DNA from: Nymphaea colorata
Lineage: Eukaryota > Streptophyta > Magnoliopsida > Nymphaeales > Nymphaeaceae
Assembly: GCF_008831285.2 (NCBI RefSeq)
Contig: NC_045149.1
Coordinates: 1,800,001 to 1,864,000, forward strand
Length of the DNA stretch: 64,000 nucleotides
Direction of reading: 5' to 3'
The notes under the pieces are model-generated. The model had not been told where the DNA came from, ran no database searches, and saw only the letters and a list, made by a program, of their open reading frames with translations. Positions 34,183 through 46,265 of this stretch are shown here, piece by piece; the first letter of the stretch is position 1; every line of letters begins with the position of its first letter. A program made the position numbers and the translations under genes.

Positions 34183-36962
34183 TCTTTTAGGGCCTGAATT
34201 TCTTCAGCCAGGCCGATTGTCAATGTGGATTTATAGAAGCATCATTGAAACTTGTAGGTTCCTTTTCACCTAATAGGGAACTAAGAAAAGCATGGTGAGT
34301 GTGAGAAAACTTAGACAATGGAAGATATTCATCAATAGGATATAGAGTCGTATCATGAGATGTCAGTTAAGTGCTAGAAGCATTGCACAAGAAATCCAAT
34401 AGGTAATTAGGGCGATGGTGAGGTCTGGTGGAACGAAGAAGAGGTGGGGGCTGGGCACTGTAGTGTTGTCTTGGGTTTAGTGGATGGTGGTTTCATGACT
34501 ATTTGATGGTGTTTCTTCTGTAGACTCTTGGTTGTTGGGTACGTTGGTATTGGTAATTGGAGAACTATATAGTAGAGTAGCCTCGTAAATGATGGGATGT
34601 GGTAATACTGGTTGAGGTTTTGAGATAGGCATAGTGTTACTTTGAAATGACAAAATATCTTCATGAAACCTGACATCTTGGCTAGTGAAAGTTTCCTTAG
34701 TGTCAAGATTATGGACTTTATATCCATGTTGACCATAAGGATAAGCCAACAAACATGCAGCTAGCTCTAGGCATAAATTTGTCATAAGGTGGACCAACAT
34801 AACTGAGCATAACAAAGACAACTGAAGCTTCTAAGATGTTTGTATCTTAGTATGTGGTTGAAAAGCATCTCATAAGGACTCCTATCATCAAGGAGTGGGG
34901 TTGGCATTTTATTGATGAGGTGAACAGCAGTAAGAATACATTCTCCCCAAAAAATGATGGGCAGATTCGCTTGGAAATGCAATGCTCGAGCAACTTCTAG
35001 GAGGTGTCTATGTTTATGCTCAACCTTCCCATTTTGTTGAGGGGTCCCAAACAAGTGCGTTGGAGCTCTATCCACAATCATGAAAATATTGCTGTGTGGC
35101 GTTAGAGAAGAATTCACTATCATTGTCTATGTGAACTTTCTAAACGGTGGTTGGAAACTGATTTTTGTCAAAATTACAAAATTTGACAAGAAAATAACAA
35201 GTTTCAGATTTGAATATCATCAAATAAATCCATGTGCATCGTGAATAGTCATCAACAATGGTAAGGAAATAATGTGCACTGGTGAGTGATGGTGTGACAT
35301 AACCACCCCAAATGTCTACATGAATAAATTCAAAAGGAAATAAACTCTTAACAGAATTGTCTGAAAAGGGTAAATGAGTCATTTTGGCAAAATAACATGC
35401 ATCACAAACACAATTGGTATTATAAAATATGAAATTATGGTCTTTAGATAATTGAGAAAATCTTTCATTAGAAAGGTGTCCAAGAGATTATGCCAAAGCA
35501 AGTTGTCATATAGCGTAGTAAGCATAGGATGAGAGGATGGATGATGAAAGTAGTACAAGCCATCATGCATCTTACTCACTCCAATCAACTTCTTCGAGGA
35601 AATCTCTCGAAAAACACAAAAGGATGAAAAAAAAAATATTGCAACACAATTGAAAGCATTAGAGAGCTTGGTGGCTGACAAAAGATTATAGTGGAAATGG
35701 AGAACATATAGGACGTCATAGATGGTTAGATTTTTGGAAAAACAGTAGGTGTCAGCATGTGTAACAGTAACACTTTGTCCATTTAAAGCGCACAGACTTA
35801 GGATATTGCAATAGATAAACCTGCCTAAGTAATGAGTGTTGTGATGTCATGTGATCGAAGCCCCTGTGTCAATGACCCATGGCGTAAATGAGTTACCGGC
35901 CATGTTAACAGAAGCTGGTTTAGGATCAAAGAGGTCAATGATATGAGCTGCTTCACTTGCTTCTCAGTGAGAGATGATAAGGCTGAGTTGACAAAGCTTG
36001 AGTTCTTGCCATCCTTTGGAGTTTGAGAATGATGGACAGCAGCAGTCTTAGAGTTGTCCGGTGGACATTGAGCAGTACAATTGGCTTGGTTTTGTGGTGG
36101 GTGGCCATGCAGAGCATAACAACGGGCCTTAACATGTCCAAGTTTACCATAGTGCTCACACTGAGGACGCCCATGCCCGCGCCCACGTCCATGCCCATTG
36201 GTATTAGTTGAACGAGTTGCCATGGCTGCCGACTCACCTTGAGGTGGCCCAATAACTTGTAGTGTTCGCCAATTTTCTTCTTGCTGAATCAGGGCATAAA
36301 CTTTGCTAATGGTGGGCACCGGTTCATTAGCAAGTATCTGACTTCTTACAGTAGAATATGAATCATTCAAGCCAATGAGGAATTGAAAGATCTTTTCATG
36401 TTGGTGATAAGCATTTAGTTCTTTTAAGGCCCCACAAGTACAGCTCAGAATTTATGTATGAATTAAACTCAAACCATAATGATGTTAAACCAGTATAGTA
36501 TGTAGAAAGGGAACTTTGTTCCTATCGACAATTAGGTATCAACTTTTTCAATTGAAAAATACGAGCAAAATTTTCTTGTGAGAAAGGATCTTCTAAATCT
36601 AACCATACTTCACGAGCAGTTTCAGCATAGATAACACTGTTAGCAATAGGCTTTGTGATAGAATTCAGAAGCCATGATAAAATCATGTCATTGCAACAAT
36701 GGCAAGCTTTGCAATCTGGGGAAGAGAGTGGTGGCTTGGCAATAGTTCCATCAATGAAACCGAAGTTATTTTTTTGCATTCAAAGCCATTCTCATAGCAC
36801 AACACCAGTAGAGTAATTGTCACCATTAATAGGGGTAGTGACTAAGATAGCACCTGGATTATCCGAGTGATGTAAACAAAATGGCGAAGTCAGCGACAAG
36901 TCGATTCCATTTGCACTGGAATCGTCACCAGCATCTTTGGCATTATCTCTATTGCTAGCCAT
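34183..36962 (-). pseudogene. Copia D gag, protease region and integrase, degraded
   Basis: Gag starts at ATG 36960-36962 (MASNRDNAKDAGDDSSANG) and includes MILSWLLNSITKPIANSVIY (36522-36779) and the knuckle-like CEHYGKLGHVKARC at about 36125-36168, where the second cysteine is tyrosine. A GAG-pre-integrase segment is at 35379-35681. Integrase shows FIHVDIWGGYVTP (about 35280-35330), TPQQNGKVEHKHRHLLEVAR (about 34985-35050) and the C-terminal block HGYKVHNLDTKETFTSQDV (about 34665-34730). Shifts separate all blocks. Confidence 0.87.
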
Positions 36963-36991
36963 GAAGAAAGGGATGCAAATTGTCACGAATG

Positions 36992-37262
36992 TTTTGATAC
37001 CATGTGAACTTTGCAACCCATATGAAAACAAGAATGGTGAATAACAAAGCTACAAATAACTTCCTTTTCTCTTTTCTATATTAACAAGTGGGAAAGAATT
37101 ACAAATTTATAGACTTTACAATATAGAGGTTGTAAAGTTAAAGGGGAATGTTAGAATATATAAGGAAAGTGAGAATTTCTAATTCTCTTACAAGGAATGT
37201 ACACAATAAGAATTCAGAGCATCCAATTAAGGTGGATTGTGTTCCTTGATAGTCGCCTGACA
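36992..37262 (-). repeat. 5' LTR and primer binding site of copia D
   Basis: Primer site 36992-37002 (minus strand TGGTATCAAAAC), LTR 37003-37262, then AGGGC. Confidence 0.92.
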
Positions 37263-37267
37263 AGGGC

Positions 37268-37918
37268 ATTGACATGAAAAGCTTGAATCACCACCACAGG
37301 TGTTGTCCTAGGCATCATCACCCTTTATATGATGTTGAAACCTCACACACACACAAAACACACTATGTGAGAGAGAGAGAGAGAGAGAGGTTCTCCAAGT
37401 TTATGGGACCATGAACTCTGTCATGCTCTTTCGCTAAGCACAATGATATATAGTCGAATGCCAGTTAAGCATGGTGCGACTAAAACCTTACATAATATCC
37501 AGCATATTTATCAGGCCTATTGGGTCCAGATCGGTGTTTTACAATTCTCTCTAGCACTAAAAACATCATTCCTTTTTTTTTTACTAGTAAGAAAAGCTGA
37601 AAATACCAAACCTTTTACTTTCCACATCTATGCACGTACATGGATTACGCATGTTAAAGTAAGAAAGTGATCCAAAGTTGCCAAGTGGGTCCAGTAACTG
37701 TCGCTGTTATCATCATAGTGGGCATGGCTTGAGGGTATAAATCTATTTTTATCAACTGAATTTGTGGTATCTTTGTAAATCTGTTGTCTGCACCATAGTT
37801 TGAAGGAGTGCACCTGAGAGCTTGAGGCCGACATCTGAAAGGAGTACCTGCACTTGTTGTCACATTTGTGGTATGTTCTAAAATTGTGAGGACGAAATTT
37901 TATTTAAACAGGATATGA
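37268..37918. other. Short non-coding stretch before LTR G
   Basis: Contains a small (CA)n/(GA)n tract at about 37349-37390. Its last about 50 bases (ACGAAATTTTATTT and a purine-rich end) match the internal sequence next to the E 3' LTR, so at least the right end belongs to a gypsy element related to E. Confidence 0.55.
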
Positions 37919-40526
37919 TGTAATGTTCAACATTTTTGTGAGCAGTGGGTCTGTATTAGAGTAAAGGACCCAAACCCGTGTGGCCCACCCGCAGGCTGAG
38001 AAAAGCCTAATGCTGGGGGTCTTTCTCCTTCTCTTGTTGTTCAGACTTTGACAAAAACAATTGGCAGACGAAGCTATGGAACAAGAAGCAAAGACTAAGG
38101 TTGAGGTGGTGGCTGAAGAGGACGGTGGCCCTGAGGTAACCCAACCTCTCTCCCCATTTCTCTCTGTTTCTCCCATCTGCTCTATCATTCTCGCCCTCTG
38201 TCTCATCTCTGTTCTCTTTTGTCCTCAATCTCCCTCTCTTAGACACATGCACCTTTCTCTATCTCAGTTTCTTTCGGTCTCAGGCACCTGGTCCCTCACT
38301 CTCGAACACTCTATCTGTGCTTAGCCGAGCCCTCTCTCTGTTTTGGCCTCTCCCTCTCAACTAAATGCACTCTCTCTAGTCTCTCCCGCTTGCCACTCTC
38401 TCTCCAGACTAAACGCATTTGTTCGCTTGCTCTTCTCCTCTACTGAACTTTCTCTCTCTCATTTGAAGTGCCAGTCTCTTCCACTCCCTCCTTCTCTCGT
38501 TCATTTGTTTTCACATTCATTGGAGATTGTTGTGGATTTAGTAGCTGGGGCAATACATTTTCCCTTTTCCAGTAAATAGGAGAAAATGGGGACAACGACA
38601 AAGTGTTACTAACGATTGGTGGCTGGTATAGCATTTCAGGTGATTATCGGGGACGACTTCATCAGTTGGAGTGCCATTAGAAGGGTGAGCGAAGCATAAT
38701 CGAGCTTTTTTTTTTAATATTTTCCTTAAGTGCATGAATAATTATTATTTAAGCATGATAGATTCAATATTGAATGACTTAGGGTGAACAATAGAGATTT
38801 TATTACATTCGAGAATGTTTAGAACTGTTTTGGAAGTGCATTGATCTATGTTATATTTTGTTGAATTTTTGTTATGCATGTGGGAAGAGAGCACATATGT
38901 TGGTTTGCATGCAAAATTACGATTGGAATGGGATGACGAAACATGTAAGTTATTCGGGATCAGACATACACTATAGTGTGATAATAACTTTATGTGGATT
39001 CGATTAATTTTATGCTCTTACTAGTGAGCTAGTGTTATTGTCATCGAATTGATGAAGCAAAAACATGATTTTTGAGATGAAGCCTCTATAAGAAGGAAGT
39101 TTAGAAGCATCATACTGATGCATTGAAGTGAGGTCTTGGAGTTCAAATAGATTGGTCACGACCTCATAAATAAGGGAAAAACTTGAACAAAGGTTCTACG
39201 GTTCAAACCAGTCAATGGTCTTACTTCTTACCTAAATAGATTTAGAGCAAAGTGTGATAGCAAACTTATTGTTGTGAATTTTTGTAGGTAGACCGGTACA
39301 TCGAGCAGACCCTAAGCAACAGGATCCGAAACTCAAGGCCATTTTGGGTTTCATGGAGACACGTGACAGGTATGTGGCATTCTAGGCAAATCTTTACCTG
39401 GGGCCAAATATGGATTACGTGTAGCATGCACAAGTGCATGTTTTTATGATCGTTGGCTCCATAAATGTGTTTATGTTTGAATGATGAGTGTATCTGCATG
39501 CTTCTTAACATATGAATGTATGTATGAAATGGATTGATTGTATTGATTAATCATCTTAAAAATATTATGTGATGGAATATGCATGCTAAAAATTATGACA
39601 TATGAGGCGGGGTATCGAGTCAAGTACGCAATTGTGCATTTCTGAACATCTTATCATGATGTCTGATGTGCATGGAGTGTCGGGCTCCTGCCTTCCCAAC
39701 CTGAGTATCTCATGGAAGGTTGAGTAACTCCCTGTGGAATTCACACATCCTTAGTGGATTGCTCTACCACTGCATCGTGTACATATCTGTATTGTTTTGA
39801 ACCACAACTATAGGTAGCCCGTAGTGTGCATGTGTCTGTATTTTGTACCCACAGGAGTTGTCAATTCACTAAATCAAATATAAATAAAATGAATATGAAT
39901 GAAACAAATGTGAATGAATTGTGTATTGCTAATAAATATATTGATTTTGGCTATTGAGTCATCCCTACATATTGTAGATTATGTAAGGGACTACAATGCC
40001 TGTTTATGTGAGTGCACACATGCATCATGATATAATAGTGATTATGTTTCTTTGTATGTTGGACTATGATTTGAGCTTTTACCTTAGAGGGTTATGGATT
40101 TATCTGGCTTGTCGTCATACTGCGATTGCTCAGTCTTCAGTTGTTGTTGTCATACTGCGATGGCTCAGCCTTCTATTGTTTATCTTTTTCATGTTTTGAA
40201 GGACTCAAGGTAACAGGTTGATCGGATGACTCAGCTCACATCCTACTAGAGAGATTTTGGGTGTATTGTCATGTTGACGGGCATGTCTTGTTTTATCGAT
40301 GTCTGAATTTTGTTTAGACATCGATGTTTTGTTTTTGGTGCATTTTGTCATGGGTGTCACTGATAAATATTAAGCCATTTTGTATGAACTAATTTTGATG
40401 CATAAATGAATTAGTTGCCCCACTGCTATTTGATTTGCATAGCTCCATTTTGAATGTTGCGTCGTTGCACCTCGACGTGTTATGTTGGAAAAAAAAAACA
40501 TATAAGTCAAAATTCGAGGTGTGACA
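37919..40526 (+). repeat. 3' LTR of gypsy element G (E family, opposite orientation)
   Basis: A 2,608-bp LTR starting TGTAATGTT and ending GGTGTGACA. Its ends, polypurine side and interior (for example the microsatellite-free AT-rich half with GTCATACTGCGA motifs) match the reverse complement of the E LTRs with considerable divergence. No second LTR or pol of G is present in the window. Confidence 0.8.
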
Positions 40527-41060
40527 AATACAATTGCAAACCAATGGAGCCACTCCTTATGCCCTATTCATAGGATCCATAAATGTAACAGGGGCATTAA
40601 GGACAATACATGAATTCAAGATGGTCTTATCATGTACGAAATTTCACTTTAGATATATCTTTCTTCAATACATAATTGGTTACACCTTGATCTCTCAATT
40701 TTGTTGGATATTTGAGCATCATTCAATTGGTCAAGTGGGTCTTCAGTTATGAGAAGGAGGTATTTATTCTTCACCAATCTTTGACTGAGCATCTGATAAC
40801 CTACACATAACCGCAATATATGTATTCCTTTTTCATAAAAACCATTGACATGCCAAGAGCGTCGCCATACCTTCAAGTGAAACACTAGGGCAAATGAAGC
40901 CTTTATCTATCAATTCCTACAATTGTTTCTTTGATTCTACAAGTTCTACTTGGGCTTCTGCTTTGGAAATAGGTGTGCCTTCGGGCTTGGTTTAAACCCA
41001 ACTCTTTATCAGGCTCATGCCCAACTCTAATGGAAGCTTCAACTTTCAAGGGCGACATGA
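40527..41060 (-). pseudogene. Gypsy element H: reverse-transcriptase fragment
   Basis: On the minus strand from right to left: PISKAEAQVELVESKKQL, ELIDKGFICPSVS, LVKNKYLL, DQLNDAQISNKI, NQLCIEERYI, NAPVTFMDPMNRA and WLHWFAIVF. These are the successive N-terminal to palm motifs of a Ty3/gypsy RT with stops and shifts. It breaks exactly at the G LTR, just before the active-site block, so G probably interrupted or truncated it. Confidence 0.8.
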
Positions 41061-42385
41061 TGAAATACTCTTCTTGCTCACTTAAAAATAAAATAGAGTT
41101 TAATAGATTTTTTGAGGCAAAAATACACCATCACATGCCATTCTTTTTCTTTTTGTTATTTTTAAATGTCCTTTTCATGGTTTTTTATTTTAGATTTTTT
41201 CCATGGTCCCTAATTTGAATCAAATTTCTGTTTACAACACACCATGTTGCCAAATTAATAAACAAGCCAATGTTGTTCGATGAACTTCCCAATCAAATTC
41301 AGCTTCAGAAAGATGCTTGGCTAAGTCAAAATGAAAGCCCATAGTCTTTTAATGAGTAACAAATTCAATGTAATTAAGATTTTTTATAACAAATAAAAAA
41401 GAAAACAAATAAAAAATAATTGAAAAAACAACATCCTATCAATATTGATCTGGATTGGTAAAGCAGGTTTTGATTCGTCCTTACTTTGATGGCAGTGCTA
41501 TAAACACACAGATATTGCTCACCTTCCTTTAGAATTGAGTTTACGTGTATCTGATGAGGAGCAATGTTTTGAGCTCTATTTATTGACAGTGGTTGAGAAC
41601 GATAGGGAGATAAGCGGAAGAAATATATTTTTCAGAACACTGTTCAAAGAATATCCTGGCCTTGCATGGACACTGGGGTTCTACTGATTACATCAAGTTG
41701 GACAAGTCCGAACAAAATTTGGTAGTCCATCAACTTGTAATGGTTCCTCACGTCTGAGGTAAAATTAAATATTTAAAATTTAAATTGAAAGTAAATGAAT
41801 TGGCGTCTAAGGTGAAAAGGACCGTGTAGGAGCCCACACCAGTTCATAATAGTTGCTTTGTTTCTACATTTGTATCTTCCTTTTTTTCTTTTTCTTTTTT
41901 TTTTTTGTTTTCATACGCGTGCCTCTTAAATTGCTTTAAGGAGTATGGAAAAATTGGGTGGGAAAACAACAATTACTCAAGGAATTCAAGATTTGAATTT
42001 GTAATTGCGATACTCAAATTAAAAAATCTATCCTAAGTCCACTTAAACTTCAAGAAAAACAGAACCTTCAAGACATAAGAGTATAGCTCTGCCCTAAATT
42101 AACATTAAAAAAGATTAAAAAGTTACATTGTTAATGCCCCTTAATTAAAAATTTCTGACTCAACAAAACTTGTACATTGAATCATTAAAGATGAAATAAA
42201 TTAAAAAAACAAAATAAACATTCTAAAATAAAATGAATAAACGATAGAGATTAAAGCAATAAACTAAATGTCAATAAATTAAAAACCACATAAGCTACAT
42301 TATACAACAAGAGAGAACGACCTAAGCGCCTCTCTCTCTCTCTCTCTCTCGTTGTATCTAGGGGATTTATTGTCTCAAAATTTTG
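40985..42385. repeat. Left arm of a large inverted repeat (outer part)
   Basis: Matches the reverse complement of about 57300-58715 over roughly 1.4 kb at high similarity, including TTTAATAGATTTTTTGAGGC, GTTTACAACACACCATG and TGATGAGGAGCAATGTTTTG. It begins inside gypsy fragment H and ends at the LINE insertion. Confidence 0.9.
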
Positions 42386-42419
42386 TTAACTTTTCTCTCT
42401 CTCTCTCGTCTCCTTTGTC

Positions 42420-43732
42420 TACAGTGTCTTGCCCAGGAGTGGCGGATTAGGGAGTCCATCCACTAGCAGCATCGTTCTAGGCTGGGTTGGCTTGCGCATG
42501 GGGACCAGAACTCTAGATTCTTCCACTTGGCTGCCTCTCAAAGGCATCGTCAGATGTTGCTCCAGTCCATGGTTATCGGGGGTAGGGTTTTTCTTGGCGA
42601 TGACATCATCCCGACTCTGAGCACTCATTTCCGGGATTTCTACTCTAAACCTCTTGGCTTTCGTGCCCCGCTACCGGATTTTCACCTCTCCTCTCTCTCT
42701 GTCTCTCGTGCAATCTCTCTTGAGCGGCCCTTCCTGTACCAAGAGATCAAGAACGCAGTCTGGGCCCTTGGCTCTGGTAAGGCGCCTGGCATTGATGGTT
42801 TTCCTGTTGAATTTTTTCGTACCTTTTGAGAGGTTTGTAGCACTGATGTGTTTGCGTTTTGTGATGAGTTCGCCTCCAATTCCATTTTTCTGAAGGAATT
42901 CAATCAAGCTACCTGCGTCTTGGTGCCTAAGCGCCCTAACCCTACGGATGTCACCCACTTTCGCCTGATCTCCATCCTAGGGACACTTTACAAGATTATT
43001 GCTAAGTTGCTCTCTTTGCGGCTTGCGCCTATCATGCCTTCTATCATTAACACCTTCCAGGTTGCTTTCGTCAAGGGTCGGCATCTGCAAGACGCGGTTA
43101 TCCTGGCCAATGAGGTTGTTCACTCCTTTTACTGTCTACGGCTTCCTTCATTCATCCTTAAGTTGGACATCTCTAAAGCCTTTGACTCAGTTAGTTGGGA
43201 GTTTCTTTCTGACCTCCTCACCTGTCTTGCTTTTGGTCCATCGTTTAGGCAGTGGATCCTATCGCTTGTCACTGGGGCCCAGCTTGTGGTTTCCTTTAAT
43301 GGGAAGTGTGGCGATTTCTTCTGTCTCGGGCGTGGCCTCCGTCAATGTTGCCCGTTATCACCCTTGCTTTTCAACTTGGTTGCTGAGAGCTTTTCTGCGC
43401 TTTTTCATCACGCAACGGTCATTGGCTTCCTCACACCTCATTCGCTCTCCCACTTACAGACCTTCTCCACCCTTCAGTATGCTAACGACTTTCTCCTGTT
43501 CGGCAATGCTTCCCGCCAACAGATTGTGAGAACGTGGCTCATCCTTCGGGTTTTTAAGCTCATCTCGGGTCTTTCTATCGATTCCGTCAAATGTCATCTT
43601 TCCCTCATTCACACGGATCCGACCATGGTACTTTTCGCGGAAGCTTGCTTTGGGTGTAAGGCTACTAGTCTGCCCATGGAATACTTGGGGCTTCAGATTA
43701 CGTTGTCGCCTCCTGCACCCTCCTTTTGAAAT
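42420..43732 (+). pseudogene. LINE reverse transcriptase, broken
   Basis: Begins with WLAHGDQNSRFFHLAASQRH (about 42480-42550), then EIKNAVWALGSGKAPGIDGF (42743-42802). A stop and shift lie near 42830. The 42848-43729 frame holds NQATCVLVPKRPNPTDVTHF and RLISILGTLYKIIAKLLSLR (RT block 0-2), FILKLDISKAFDSVSWEFL (catalytic block A), GLRQCCPLSPLLFNLVAESF, and block C, which reads YAND (43478-43489) instead of YADD. RT here would prime on nicked chromosomal DNA. The changed active site and the breaks mean it is inactive. Confidence 0.9.
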
Positions 43733-43735
43733 GGA

Positions 43736-44776
43736 ATGGAGCAGAAGCTTAATGATCGCCTTCAGTGTTGGCAGGGAAAGCTACTTTCTCTCCCAGGTCG
43801 TATTACTCTAGCTAAGCACTGCCTTGCGTCTGTCCCCCTCCATGCTCTGGCTATCTTTCGGCCTCCTGTGGCTGTTTTGAGTAGGTTTAATAAGCTCATT
43901 CATAAGTTTATTTGGAATGGTGATCGACCTTCGGATCGCCTAGCGCATTGGGATGTGGTTGTCTTTCCGCGTCTTCTTGGGGGTGCTGGGGTTACCAACC
44001 TTAGTCGGGCTTGCGAGTCTTCTCTGTGTTCTTGGTCGTGGCGGTTAGCAACTGAGCATTCTCCCATCAGCCAATTCATTAGTTCCAAATTTGACATGTG
44101 TTCCCCTAGCGTCTGGAATAGTTCTATCTCTCACACCTCCCCCTATCACTTTTGGTGCGACATACTTTTTGTCCTTCCTCTTTTCCTCCGCCTTGTTGAC
44201 CTCCAATCATCCGCGTCCCCATCCTGGCCTCTTTCACCTACCCGTGAGTTCACTTTTTCTTCTTGCTACCTGGCTTCCTTTGGTCCTTCTGTCGCGTCGC
44301 TCCCACCTCATTCCCTTTGGTCTCCTAGCCCTTCTCCTCGTGCCATTGCTTTTGTCTGGCTTCTCTTTACTGGCCATATAAATACTTTTGACCACCTACA
44401 GCGCCTTGGCATCAGTTTGGCTAACCAGTGTCCCCTATGTCTTGTCGCGACTAAGTCTCGGGTCCACCTTTTTACTTCTTGTTATTTCTTCTATAGTGTC
44501 TTTGCTTCTACTTGTCCTTCCCTTGTTAGTAGTCTTCCAAACCTACCATCCATTCGTCTTCTTTTCCTCTTTTGTCCTTCCTCCCACCTGTCTGCTTCCT
44601 GGGGTCATGTCTGGAGGCCGTGGCTCATTTCAACTTGGTGGCGCATTTGGGAGGAGCGCAACAACAGGGTCTTCAGGGGCACTTTCTCTTCGCCAGATTC
44701 TGTGGCTCGTCTTGTGCAAGGGGATGTCCAGTTTGCCATTCGGTTGAAGCGCCGCAGCCCGTCTGCAGCTGGGTGA
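43736..44776 (+). CDS. LINE C-terminal segment with zf-RVT-like region
   Basis: A 346-codon frame, shifted from the RT, starts KLNDRLQCWQGKLLSLPGRI and includes KFIWNGDRPSDRLAHWDVV, then a cysteine/histidine cluster CPLCLVATKSRVHLFTSC (44426-44481), then TWWRIWEERNNRVFRGT. These match the thumb and zf-RVT region of plant L1-type polyproteins. It was the continuation of the RT ORF; the intervening stop is at 43727-43729. Confidence 0.82.
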   Translation: MEQKLNDRLQCWQGKLLSLPGRITLAKHCLASVPLHALAIFRPPVAVLSRFNKLIHKFIWNGDRPSDRLAHWDVVVFPRLLGGAGVTNLSRACESSLCSWSWRLATEHSPISQFISSKFDMCSPSVWNSSISHTSPYHFWCDILFVLPLFLRLVDLQSSASPSWPLSPTREFTFSSCYLASFGPSVASLPPHSLWSPSPSPRAIAFVWLLFTGHINTFDHLQRLGISLANQCPLCLVATKSRVHLFTSCYFFYSVFASTCPSLVSSLPNLPSIRLLFLFCPSSHLSASWGHVWRPWLISTWWRIWEERNNRVFRGTFSSPDSVARLVQGDVQFAIRLKRRSPSAAG

Positions 44777-44985
44777 TTGTGCCGCTCCATTTTTCCTCTC
44801 TCACCCCGACTCTCTTATTTTTCTGTGCATTGTATTGTATATTTCTTCTTCCTGTATCTGTTTTTGCGGTTTGTTTTTTGCGGATTGTTTTTTTGTACCT
44901 GGGGGACCTCTTGTCCCCAAATTTTGTTATATATTTCCATTTTATCGTCTCTCTCTCTCTCTCTCTCTCCCTCTTTTTTCTTTGT

Positions 44986-45312
44986 TGCCGATAGCCGTCA
45001 CTTATGAGAGATGCCTGGCGGTGACTTATGTTCCTGCCTCTCTCCAGCGGCGGCATCCCACGCTCCGCCTATCTGCTTCCGCTCACGGCCCCCTTCCCTT
45101 TTTCATTCTTCGTTTCTGAACTTCTGTGGTGTCCCCTGCCTACTCCACCATCGTTCTTGCTCCATCGTCCTTGCCTTTCTAGCTAGTGCTCTCTCGGTGG
45201 CCTAATGCAAGTGTCTTTCTCCCGTTGCTTCTATTTGACGGCATCCTTACTATATGTCGCTCTGTAGATTCTTCATCTGCCTAACCGGCTCTGCTGTTTC
45301 TCTCGGTGTCTC
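44986..45312 (+). repeat. Left arm of the inverted repeat (inner part)
   Basis: From GATAGCCGTCACTTATGAG to CTGTTTCTCTCGGTGTC the sequence matches, in reverse, the right-arm pieces 57217-57250 and 51100-51609. It preserves the uninterrupted site (GTGAC at 45021-45025) where copia F inserted in the other arm. About 190 bp present on the right (51150-51355) are missing after GATTCTT. Confidence 0.85.
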
Positions 45313-45894
45313 TGTTAGGCACTCACCTGACTAAGACCAAATCTCAGCCGCAAGTCCGTCCTAAACCAGAATCTCCTCGAGGAGGCCCAAAAATTTCCAA
45401 ACCTAAACAAATTAATTACAATCTATCTATCCTGCGAACAGACACCCCAGCTTAAAAGCCCTAGGACAGAGATACAAGTTAGGAGATACCCGCCCGTGAG
45501 GTCTCAACCTCTACTACAAAAGAATGGGTTAAGGTCTTACAAACACGCAACGATTACAATAAAATACTCAACTCACTCAACAAACCACATAATCACACGC
45601 AAACCACATCTAACAGACAAACCACGCCCACCCTAGGAAGTATGGCTGTCCTGTGATCGTGTCCTTGGCCGAGAGCCTTAGAGGGACCACGTGGGGTAGC
45701 AATGGCCTAAGCCAGGCTTAAAAGAAAATAACAAAAGCAAACATGCAATAAACTACCACCCATGGGACTACAAGGGGGAAGGAGAGTGTTACCAGTCGAG
45801 GGACACTCGGCCTAGACAGCAAGGTAACACAGGGGGAAAGACCTTCGGCTAAGCTGACCTTGGTGTATTACAGCAACTAAGGGCGTGAGGATGA

Positions 45895-46265
45895 AGGTGC
45901 GGCCCTCCTGGCCGTGGTGGTCTAGGCAGAAGACTGAAGACGGCTTGGCCCTCCTAGCCAAGCAGACACGGACGGAAGGAGACAGACGACAGCAGCCTTT
46001 TTGGCCGCAATGGATGCTGTGGACGCTGGATGAGGCGGCTCGGCCCTCCTAGCCGAACGACAAGGACTAACGACGATGCTTGTGGAAGACGACTGCAGAA
46101 GACACTTGCAGCCCCCCTGGCCGCTGGGGACGTCGACGCCGGACTCCGCAGGCATGGGACTTTGGAGGTGAGAGCGGAAGACTGTTGATGGTGATGCATG
46201 CGCGCGGCCCTCCTGGCCGAACATGATGGCGACGGGCGACTGCCGCTGATGCAGCCCTCCTGGCC
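45895..46265. repeat. Array of seven GGCCCTCCTGGCC-like motifs
   Basis: Near-palindromic motifs lie at about 45902, 45945, 45990, 46041, 46110, 46207 and 46255, with consensus GGCCCTCCTGGCC. Spacing is irregular, about 40-100 bp. The sequences between copies are unrelated, so this is not a simple tandem repeat. Confidence 0.75.

Larger units (their letters stand above)
25318..37262 (-). mobile_element. Copia element D, split by gypsy element E
   Basis: Minus-strand copia element with two 260-bp LTRs (25318-25577, 37003-37262). Flanking pentamers are TGGGC (25313-25317) and AGGGC (37263-37267), a target duplication with one change. The primer site is at 36992-37002 (TGGTATCAAAAC type). The polypurine tract at 25578-25590 is interrupted by a T. 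Element E sits between integrase and RT, and the frame ALKDNGTWEIIDLPPNK resumes across it. LTRs differ by roughly 20 positions, so D is the oldest measurable element. Confidence 0.93.
42390..44985 (+). mobile_element. LINE (L1-like non-LTR retrotransposon), 5' truncated
   Basis: Carries the end of the endonuclease/linker region, RT, and a C-terminal zf-RVT-like region, followed by a pyrimidine-rich 3' tail with a (TC)n run (44950-44970). There is no 5' ORF1 or endonuclease core, as in a typical truncated insertion. It lies in the left arm of the inverted repeat; the right arm lacks it. Confidence 0.9.
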
